Positions 6,337 through 11,506 of a DNA stretch of 11,506 nucleotides are shown in pieces. The notes beneath the pieces were generated by a model that did no database searches, was not told the DNA's origin, and saw nothing but the letters and a program-made list of their open reading frames with translations. The position numbers and the translations under genes are program-made. Source of the stretch: Patescibacteria group bacterium (lineage in GTDB: Bacteria; Patescibacteriota; Patescibacteriia; Patescibacteriales; GWC2-42-12). The stretch covers positions 1 to 11,506 of the forward strand of contig JAHJXD010000071.1 in the NCBI GenBank assembly GCA_018827685.1. Direction: 5' to 3'. Every line of letters begins with the position of its first letter. The stretch's first letter is position 1.

Positions 6337-6830
6337 GGCAAGCTATAAGCCGGATTCTGTTTCCTCTCCTCAGTTTAAGAAACTGGAGACGAGGAAAATG
6401 ATCATCTATCTAGCCCTAACGTTACCGATAGGGTCAAGCGAGCTACTTTTCATTACTCATTCCCAGTTTAAAACCGGGATGAGTAGTTTGCTCTTGCTCC
6501 AGGCAGGGTTTACCATCTACGCTGTCACCAGCGCAGAATACACATAGCTTAAATTATTTAGATATTCTAACATAACTTAAACACTGTGTAACTTTTCACC
6601 TTTCCCCATTGCATAGCAACGGCTAGTATTGTCTCTGTGGCACTTTCCCTACTCCTGCCTAATTTAAAAAACTGGACAGGAGTGATGGACGTTATCCATT
6701 GCCATGACACCGAACTAAATTATCAAGCTTTAATGTCGGCAGGAGTCCGGACTTTCCTCCCCCCGCCACTTTTTAAATCTAATTTAAATTTAAAAAGCAG
6801 GGGGCGATCATCCGCTTACCTTGATATTAG
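6327..6830 (-). ncRNA. rnpB: RNase P RNA, type A, with extended helices
   Basis: This is the catalytic RNA that removes 5' leaders from tRNA precursors. The universal landmarks are present on the minus strand. GAGGAAAGTCCGGACTCC lies near the 5' end (about 6742-6760), GGTAAACCCTGCCTGGAGCA is in the P15 region (about 6496-6515), AGATAGATGATCATTTTCC is near 6394-6412, and ACAGAATCCGGCTTAT is at the 3' end (6345-6360). The ends were set by a 17-bp P1 helix pairing 6814-6830 with 6327-6343. The GGU that pairs with tRNA CCA is kept although neither tRNA here encodes CCA. At about 504 nt it exceeds the usual 350-400. Part of the excess is an AU-rich P12 hairpin (6539-6590) and an AU-rich P3 arm (around 6767-6800). 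Exact ends are uncertain by a few bases. Confidence 0.95.
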
Positions 6831-6838
6831 CAAAATAT

Positions 6839-6997
6839 AAAAAACAAATTTAACTCATTTCGGGTTATCTGTATTTTTATCTAAAGTAAGCCGTAGAAAA
6901 TATTTATTTTTGAGGCGAGGACTGTTTGAGCGTAGCGAGTTCCGCAACGAGAAAATAAATATTTTCTACAGCTTACAAAATAAACCCAATATGAGTT
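6839..6997 (-). terminator. Terminator-like long hairpin with an inserted palindrome
   Basis: On the minus strand AACTCATATTGGGTT (6997-6983) can pair with AACCCGAAATGAGTT (6866-6852): 15 positions with one mismatch and one G-U. The second arm is followed after three A by TTTGTTTTTT (6848-6839). This is the layout of an intrinsic terminator except that its loop is about 116 nt and holds a second hairpin (6886-6976). It would end transcripts coming from tRNA-Val or from the promoter at 7010-7038, just before rnpB. The long loop makes its efficiency doubtful. Confidence 0.4.
6886..6976. repeat. 25-bp inverted repeat around a GC-richer core (palindromic element)
   Basis: The arms 6886-6910 and 6952-6976 (GTAAGCCGTAGAAAATATTT and onward) are complementary over 25 bp with one mismatch, which becomes a G-U pair in minus-strand RNA. 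The 41-nt core (6911-6951, with GAGGCGAGGACTGTTTGAGC and GTAGCGAGTTCCGCAACGAG) is clearly richer in GC than its surroundings. This looks like a dispersed palindromic or MITE-like unit. No transposase is present, and target-site duplications are not obvious. Confidence 0.65.
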
Positions 6998-7009
6998 CAT
7001 TATAAAAAA

Positions 7010-7038
7010 ATATTAACATTATATTAAAAAAAGGTCAA
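7010..7038 (-). promoter_or_regulatory. Strong sigma-70-type promoter upstream of rnpB
   Basis: On the minus strand TTGACC (7038-7033) is separated by exactly 17 nt from TAATAT (7015-7010), and TGT just before the -10 adds an extended -10 element. Start is predicted near 7003. It lies downstream of tRNA-Val and about 170 nt upstream of the mature rnpB 5' end, so it drives either an rnpB precursor with a long structured leader or a separate short RNA ending at the U tract at 6839-6848. Confidence 0.5.
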
Positions 7039-7039
7039 T

Positions 7040-7063
7040 AAAATGCGCTCTAAAATGCGCTCT
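7040..7063. repeat. Tandem 12-bp repeat AAAATGCGCTCT x2 beside tRNA-Val
   Basis: Two perfect copies (7040-7051 and 7052-7063) lie just beyond the 3' end of the tRNA gene. The TGCGCTCT part also occurs inside the tRNA (minus-strand AGAGCGCA of its D arm), so it may be a duplicated tRNA fragment. Confidence 0.6.
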
Positions 7064-7085
7064 AACTTCACCCAGTCACCTTTTG

Positions 7086-7159
7086 TGGGCGCAAAAGGAC
7101 TTGAACCTTTGACCTCACGGATGTGAACCGTGCGCTCTGACCAACTGAGCTATGCGCCC
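7086..7159 (-). tRNA. tRNA-Val (anticodon CAC)
   Basis: The minus strand folds into a full cloverleaf. Acceptor GGGCGCA pairs with TGCGCCC and the D stem is GCTC/GAGC. The anticodon stem CACGG/CCGTG encloses loop TTCACAT with anticodon CAC, which reads GTG (Val). The T stem AAAGG/CCTTT has loop TTCAAGT, and the discriminator is A (7086). No CCA is encoded; the next bases are CAAAAGG. GTCACCTTT before the gene and AAAGGTGAC after it are complementary, so the precursor would carry a lengthened acceptor helix. It lies 41 nt after the RNase HI gene on the same strand and may be cotranscribed with it, as no clear promoter of its own is visible. Confidence 0.95.
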
Positions 7160-7200
7160 AAAGGTGACGGGGCAAGACTGTGAGCTATGATATGCTAAAT

Positions 7201-7614
7201 TTATTTTCCAGCCATATCTAAAGCCTTATTAACTAATTTATCAGCTAACTCATTTTTTTCTCTAAAAATATGCTTAAAAACAATTTTTTTAAATCCTAAT
7301 GAAATATTATATATCTGAACAAACAATGGCGCAAGATCTTTGTCTTTAACCCTATATTCCCGATTTAATTGCTTTACCACTAATTCAGAATCCAAAAAAA
7401 CTTCCAATTCTAAAGCGCCCAATTCTTTAGCTTTGGCCAGGCCGGCGATTAACGCCTTATACTCGGCCTGGTTGTTAGTGGCTTGGCCGATATATTCGGA
7501 AATTTCCTCTATTACACATCCTCTTTTATCTAAAATAACCGCGCCAATACCGGCCGGACCAGGATTTCCGCGTGAGCCACCGTCAGTGTAAATTGTTAAT
7601 TTATTTCTTGTCAT
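7201..7614 (-). CDS. Ribonuclease HI family protein
   Basis: The 137-residue protein is a single RNase H domain (RVT_3-like subgroup) that cuts the RNA strand of RNA-DNA hybrids. The catalytic carboxylates are in place: Asp11 in YTDGGSRGNPG (9-19), Glu51 in NNQAEY (47-52), Asp75 in FLDSELVV (73-80) and Asp125 in REKNELADKLVNKAL (118-132). It lacks the basic handle region of Escherichia coli RNase HI and resembles the shorter archaeal/Bacillus YpdQ-type proteins. It starts 14 nt after recJ, which suggests cotranscription and a shared role in removing primers or R-loops. With the full active site I expect it to be active. Confidence 0.92.
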   Translation of the reverse strand: MTRNKLTIYTDGGSRGNPGPAGIGAVILDKRGCVIEEISEYIGQATNNQAEYKALIAGLAKAKELGALELEVFLDSELVVKQLNREYRVKDKDLAPLFVQIYNISLGFKKIVFKHIFREKNELADKLVNKALDMAGK

Positions 7615-7628
7615 AATAAATTATAATT

Positions 7629-9392
7629 CTAATTTTTTCTAACATCAACAATCTTCATTTGCGTCGAGCGCCGACCGTTAAACTCATTAAATTCCAAATA
7701 ATAAACCGCGTCAACTTTATCGCCTATTTTTAAATCTTTTAAATTTTCCGCTTGGCTAAAAGCCACGGCCCAAACCGAACCAAATCTGAACTTAATATGT
7801 TGAGCGTTAGCTCCCATATTTATTTTATCCATTATTTGTAAATCTCTGCTCAAAAATTTCGGCCTCTTATTGTCTTGGCCAAAAGGTTCAAATTTTTCTA
7901 ACGCTTCTAACAATTCATCGTTTATATCTAATAAATCAATCTCTGCTTCGATTAAAATTTTTGACACTAATTCAACTTTAGCTAAAGACTTGCTAGCGAT
8001 TTTTTTCATTTCTTTAATAAATTTTTCTAAAGCTTCTCGGCTTTTTAAAGCAACCTCCGTGGAATTGCCTTTGGCAGTATTCAACAAGGTAAAACCGCAG
8101 GCCGCTGGATGGCCGCCATATCTTTCCAATAATTCCCCACACTGCTCTAAAGCGGCAATCATATTAAATTCCTTAATGCTCCGACCTGAACCTTTTATTT
8201 CATTTTTTGCTTTAGTAATTACAAAAACCGGTCTAACATATTCATCGCATAAACGTCCTGCTACCAGTCCTACCACACCCTCTGGCCAACCTTCAGCCGA
8301 AGCATTTTCAATATTAGGCGAACAAACTGCTAAAATTTTATCGCCAAGCATTTTTTCTTCAACAACTTTCCGGCAATAAGCGGTTATGGCTTCAGTTATT
8401 TTCTGTCTTTCGCTGTTTTTTAGGTTTAATTTTTTAGCAATGGTTTGCGCTTCGTTTTTATCTTTAGTAATTAAAAGTTCATAAGCCGTGTTGGCATGAT
8501 CTAGCCTGCCGGCTGAATTTAATCGTGGAGAAATTTGCCAACCGATATTAAACGAATTTACTTTTTTATTTGTATTGCCGTTGGTTTGCGCTATTTTTAC
8601 AAGTTCAGCTATACCAAGTCGTTTTTGCTGATTGATAATTTTTAATCCTTGGCTGACCAAGGTTCTGTTTTCACCAAGTAAACTTACCATGTCAGCTACC
8701 GTGCCAATAGCCACCAAGTCTAAAACTTTTTCCGCCAATTTCTTTTTTAATTGTTCATCCAATTTAGAAAGTTCAATCAGGCCTTGGATGAATTTAAAAG
8801 CCACTCCCACGCCAGCCAAACTTTTATAAGAATAGTTTTCTGCTTTGGGGTTAATAATTAAACAATCAGGCCAATCGCTTTTTTCTAACGGCGGCTCATG
8901 ATGGTCAGTAATAATTATGTCCAACCCCAAGTTTTTAGCATAGGCAACTTCTTCTTTATTACGAATACCATTATCTACTGTAATTATTAATTTAGCTCCG
9001 GTTTTAATTAATTCGTCAATCGCTTTCTTGTTTAAGCCATACCCTTCACCGGCTCTGCCCGGAATATAAACACTGGTTTTAGCTTTAAAAATATTCAAAA
9101 CTTCAATCAAAGCGACCGTAGCCGTTACTCCGTCAGCATCATAATCGCCATAAACTACTATTAAATTTTGCTCCTTGATATGCTTAATTACTAAAGCCGC
9201 GGCCACTTTCATATTTTTAAACAAAAACGGATCAGACAAACTTATTTTATCCGGCTGAAAAAATGATTCAATGTCCGACTTTTTTGTTAACCGCCTATTA
9301 AAAAGCAACTGAAGTATAATTTTATTATATTCAGGTCTTGCGTTCACGAAGTCGTCCTCAACCGTTGGCATTAATTTCCATTTATTCGTCAT
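7629..9392 (-). CDS. recJ: Single-stranded-DNA-specific exonuclease RecJ
   Basis: RecJ degrades single-stranded DNA 5' to 3' in recombination and mismatch or base-excision repair. The 587-residue protein is of normal RecJ length and has the DHH phosphoesterase core: VVYGDYDADGVTATVAL (79-95, metal ligands Asp83, Asp85, Asp87), TVDNG (138-142) and TDHHEPP (162-168). SPRLNSAGRLDHA (288-300) follows. The DHHA1 part ends in ERYGGHPAACGF (423-434), and a C-terminal OB-like domain begins near 475 with FGQDNKRPKF (504-513). All key motifs are intact. It begins 26 nt after the stop of the 31-residue membrane peptide and lies in the lepA-recJ-RNase HI operon. Confidence 0.97.
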   Translation of the reverse strand: MTNKWKLMPTVEDDFVNARPEYNKIILQLLFNRRLTKKSDIESFFQPDKISLSDPFLFKNMKVAAALVIKHIKEQNLIVVYGDYDADGVTATVALIEVLNIFKAKTSVYIPGRAGEGYGLNKKAIDELIKTGAKLIITVDNGIRNKEEVAYAKNLGLDIIITDHHEPPLEKSDWPDCLIINPKAENYSYKSLAGVGVAFKFIQGLIELSKLDEQLKKKLAEKVLDLVAIGTVADMVSLLGENRTLVSQGLKIINQQKRLGIAELVKIAQTNGNTNKKVNSFNIGWQISPRLNSAGRLDHANTAYELLITKDKNEAQTIAKKLNLKNSERQKITEAITAYCRKVVEEKMLGDKILAVCSPNIENASAEGWPEGVVGLVAGRLCDEYVRPVFVITKAKNEIKGSGRSIKEFNMIAALEQCGELLERYGGHPAACGFTLLNTAKGNSTEVALKSREALEKFIKEMKKIASKSLAKVELVSKILIEAEIDLLDINDELLEALEKFEPFGQDNKRPKFLSRDLQIMDKINMGANAQHIKFRFGSVWAVAFSQAENLKDLKIGDKVDAVYYLEFNEFNGRRSTQMKIVDVRKN

Positions 9393-9405
9393 AATTAATT
9401 TTTAT

Positions 9406-9441
9406 TACGCCTACTGTCCTAAAAAAATACGCCTACGGTCC
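9406..9441. repeat. Short direct repeat TACGCCTACKGTCC x2
   Basis: Two 14-bp copies with one mismatch lie at 9406-9419 and 9428-9441. One covers the last codons of the 31-residue membrane peptide, and the other reaches into its stop codon. They suggest a small duplication that fixed the current C terminus. Confidence 0.5.
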
Positions 9442-9514
9442 AGGCTATCATGGAAAAAATTACCATAACACTGATAATTGCCCAGATTATTCTTTGAAAA
9501 GATTTCTTTTTCAT
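9419..9514 (-). CDS. 31-residue single-span membrane peptide
   Basis: The gap between lepA and recJ encodes an ATG-to-TAG reading frame of 31 residues. It starts with a basic MKKKSFQR and continues as one hydrophobic helix (about residues 9-31, with IIWAIISVMVIF and then MIAWTVGVFF). This is the textbook layout of a small inner-membrane protein with its N terminus inside. It begins 6 nt after the lepA stop and ends 26 nt before recJ, so it fits the operon spacing exactly. I know of no function. Similar tiny hydrophobic peptides are often missed because they fall below length cut-offs. Chance is possible at this length, but the Lys-rich start, the full-length span and the placement argue for a real gene. 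Confidence 0.65.
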   Translation of the reverse strand: MKKKSFQRIIWAIISVMVIFSMIAWTVGVFF

Positions 9515-9520
9515 ATAATT

Positions 9521-11353
9521 TTATTTCTTTAGTAGCTTTACAAAAGTATGGCTGGGAATTTCCACTCTGCCTTTACCATGAGCTTTCATTTTCTTTTTGC
9601 CTTTTTTCTGCTTTTCCAATAATTTTCTTTTTCGCGAAACATCACCTCCATATAATTTAGCTGTCACGTCTTTACGCATAGCGGAAATTCTTTCAGCCGC
9701 GATGATTTTCCCGCCTACGGCCGCTTGCAATTTAATGGTGAACATCTGTTTTGGTAAAGTTTCTTTTAAAATATTAACCACATCTTTGCCCCGCTTAAAA
9801 GCATCGTCGCGGTAAACTATCATAGCTAACTCCTCAACCGCGTCTTCAGCCACTAAAATATCCATTTTTACCACATCAGCTTTCTTATAATCGGAAAATT
9901 CATAATTTATAGAAGCATAACCAGAGCTGGCGCTTTTAATCTTATCATAAAAATCCGTCAAAATCGCTGCCATGGGAATTTCATAATGCAAAATCACCCT
10001 GCTCTCATTGATATATTCGGTATTTTTATAAACACCTCGTTTATCTTGAACTAAATTTAAAATCGCTCCAATATATTCTTTAGGCGCGATAATATCCATG
10101 CTAACCCACGGCTCTTCGATTCTATCTATTTCTGAAGGATCAGGCAATTGTTGCGGACTGCGAATGATCGCATTATCGCCATTTTTTTTATAAATTTTGT
10201 AAGCCACGCTAGGAATGGTAACTGTCAAATTTAAATTATACTCTCGGCTTAAGCGCTCTTGAAAAATTTCTAAATGCAGCAACCCTAAAAAACCACACCT
10301 AAAGCCAAAGCCTAAGGCCTCGGAATGTTCAGGCTCGTAAATTAAAGCCGCATCATTTAATTTTAATTTTGAAATAGCTTCTCTAAGCTCCTCAAATTCA
10401 TTGCCTTCATGAGGAAAAACTCCGGCAAACACCATAGGCTTTACTTGATCATAACCCTTAAGCGGCTCAATACTATTCGCTTTCATTAGCATCGCATTCG
10501 CAAGAGTTATAGTATCTCCCACCCGACATTCGCTTACATCTTTAAACCCAGTAACAATATAACCGATTTCGCCCGTTGCCAGTTTACCTGTTGATTTATA
10601 TTCAGGCTTGAAAACACCAACATCTAAAGCTTCGCTTTTAGCGCCAGTTGCCATTAAAATAATTTTGTCGTGTTTTTTTATCATGCCATTAAAAATCCTT
10701 ACATAAGCTACTACTCCGCGGTATTCATCATAATTAGAATCAAAAATCAATGCCCGCAATCGCCCCCCTGCCTTGTCAGGGTGGAGTGGGTTGTATTGAT
10801 CCTCTGTGACAAATGGGGGCGGGGGGATTTTCTTTATTATTTCTGCCAAAATTTCTACAACTCCTTGTCCTGTTTTTCCAGAAGCTAAAATAATCTCATC
10901 CTCGCGGCAGCCAAGCAGTTGAATTATTTCTTTTTTTGTTTTTTCAATATTGGCGGCTGGCAAATCAATTTTATTAATTACCGGGATGATGGTTAAGTCT
11001 TGCCCTAAAGCTAAATATAAATTTGCCAAAGTTTGCGCTTGAATACCTTGCGACGCGTCCACTAAAAGTACCGCGCCTTCAACCGCGGCTAAACTGCGCG
11101 AAACTTCATAAGTAAAATCAACATGTCCGGGCGTATCAATTAAATTTAAAGCATACTCCTCGTATTCCATCCTGACCGGCTGCAGTTTTATGGTAATACC
11201 TCTTTCTCTTTCTAAGTCCATGCGGTCCAAAACTTGATCTTTCATTTTTCTTTTTTCAATCGTACCGGTAATTTCCAGCATACGGTCTGCCATAGTAGAT
11301 TTACCATGATCAATATGCGCAATTATGCAAAAATTCCTGATTTTATTTTCCAT
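9521..11353 (-). CDS. lepA: Elongation factor 4 (LepA GTPase)
   Basis: LepA/EF4 is a ribosome-bound GTPase that acts on stalled or assembling ribosomes. The 610-residue protein has the translational GTPase motifs AHIDHGKST (12-20), RGIT (51-54), DTPGH (73-77), NKID (127-130) and ASGKTG (157-162; most LepA have SAK here). It ends with the LepA-specific C-terminal domain, including YGGDVSRKRKLLEKQKKGKK. It is about 11 residues longer than the usual 599. The excess lies at residues about 178-198 (FVTEDQYNPLHPDKAGGR), encoded by an imperfect GC-rich palindrome (10761-10821) between the G domain and domain II. It heads the operon with the membrane peptide, recJ and RNase HI. The ATG at 11353 gives the canonical N terminus. 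Confidence 0.97.
   Translation of the reverse strand: MENKIRNFCIIAHIDHGKSTMADRMLEITGTIEKRKMKDQVLDRMDLERERGITIKLQPVRMEYEEYALNLIDTPGHVDFTYEVSRSLAAVEGAVLLVDASQGIQAQTLANLYLALGQDLTIIPVINKIDLPAANIEKTKKEIIQLLGCREDEIILASGKTGQGVVEILAEIIKKIPPPPFVTEDQYNPLHPDKAGGRLRALIFDSNYDEYRGVVAYVRIFNGMIKKHDKIILMATGAKSEALDVGVFKPEYKSTGKLATGEIGYIVTGFKDVSECRVGDTITLANAMLMKANSIEPLKGYDQVKPMVFAGVFPHEGNEFEELREAISKLKLNDAALIYEPEHSEALGFGFRCGFLGLLHLEIFQERLSREYNLNLTVTIPSVAYKIYKKNGDNAIIRSPQQLPDPSEIDRIEEPWVSMDIIAPKEYIGAILNLVQDKRGVYKNTEYINESRVILHYEIPMAAILTDFYDKIKSASSGYASINYEFSDYKKADVVKMDILVAEDAVEELAMIVYRDDAFKRGKDVVNILKETLPKQMFTIKLQAAVGGKIIAAERISAMRKDVTAKLYGGDVSRKRKLLEKQKKGKKKMKAHGKGRVEIPSHTFVKLLKK
10761..10821. repeat. GC-rich palindromic insertion inside lepA
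   Basis: CGCCCCCCTGCCTTGTCA (10761-10778) and TGACAAATGGGGGCG (10807-10821) are imperfect inverted arms around a 28-nt centre. They encode the extra peptide of LepA (residues about 178-198). The C and G runs differ strongly from the AT-rich surroundings. Confidence 0.6.
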
Positions 11354-11506
11354 AAAAAAATATATTTAAATAGTTTCTGTGTAAAAATTATTTGTCCACA
11401 ATTTTGGTGATTTATAAAATTCATACTTTAAGCCAAGTTTCCGCTGATCAAACGCTGATAATTACGCTGATCTACGCTGAAAAATAATATTTTTACACAA
11501 TAACTA
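11354..11506. other. lepA upstream region with an inverted-repeat element
   Basis: No gene is visible between the lepA start and the window end. TGTGTAAAAATTATT (11378-11392) and AATAATATTTTTACACA (11483-11499) form terminal inverted repeats that differ by two inserted bases. Between them lie four CGCTGA boxes starting at 11442, 11453, 11465 and 11475, the first three followed by T. I could not identify a convincing lepA promoter, only weak AT-rich candidates. Confidence 0.6.
11442..11481. repeat. Four CGCTGA boxes spaced 10-12 bp
   Basis: CGCTGAW recurs at 11442-11448, 11453-11459, 11465-11471 and 11475-11481, so all boxes lie on about the same face of the helix. The AT-rich spacers differ in sequence. 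Confidence 0.75.

Noticed and set aside
6311..6840. Plus-strand reading frames over 60 residues (6311-6547, 6637-6840)
   Set aside because: They are antisense to the conserved RNase P RNA and show no protein features.
7870..8379. 169-residue plus-strand frame opposite recJ, and similar shadows at 2276, 5413, 5887, 7340, 8632, 9478, 9597 and 10670
   Set aside because: All lie within well-supported genes in other frames and have low-complexity translations without domains or plausible starts.

Overview
The window is AT-rich, gene-dense bacterial DNA. It most resembles a member of the Candidate Phyla Radiation (Patescibacteria, Parcubacteria-like). That placement is an inference from four things: compact minus-strand operons with gaps of a few bases, very small conserved-looking membrane proteins beside lepA and ftsB, absence of recognisable Shine-Dalgarno sequences before any start, and stop codons limited to TAA and TAG in all ten coding genes. 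Translation uses the standard code, because long conserved genes run without in-frame TGA. No marker gene that would fix the taxonomy is present.

Reading the minus strand in the direction of transcription (high to low coordinates), the first block is a housekeeping operon: lepA (elongation factor 4), a 31-residue single-span membrane peptide, recJ (single-strand DNA exonuclease), a ribonuclease HI gene, and tRNA-Val(CAC), whose precursor would be clamped by a flanking inverted repeat. Next comes about 250 bp without a protein gene. It holds a strong sigma-70-type promoter and a nested palindrome with a terminator-like U tract. Behind it lies rnpB, the RNase P RNA (about 504 nt, type A, with AU-rich helix extensions).

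A promoter whose -35 box sits inside the 3' end of rnpB appears to start the second protein block. This block holds a polyprenyl-phosphate sugar-1-phosphate transferase, a WbaZ-like family 4 glycosyltransferase, a second family 4 glycosyltransferase, a membrane-anchored extracytoplasmic protein of unknown function, a 62-residue two-span membrane protein, and an FtsB/DivIC-like division protein. The first three fit the start of a surface glycan or glycolipid pathway: one enzyme loads the lipid carrier and two extend it. No flippase or polymerase is in the window. The last genes tie the block physically to cell division.

The left end (1-445) differs. It carries a remnant of an XRE-type helix-turn-helix gene and a plus-strand tRNA-Thr(CGT), and it has no intact protein gene.

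The most interesting non-gene signals are: (1) a recurring GGGAC-W-GTCCC dyad, two copies of which sit at the predicted transcription start of promoters; (2) repeat-derived peptides inserted in frame in lepA and in one glycosyltransferase, including a 4 x 7-bp microsatellite that could switch the gene by slippage; (3) the nested palindrome between tRNA-Val and rnpB, which with its own promoter and U tract could be an independent structured RNA; and (4) an inverted-repeat element with four helically spaced CGCTGA boxes upstream of lepA.
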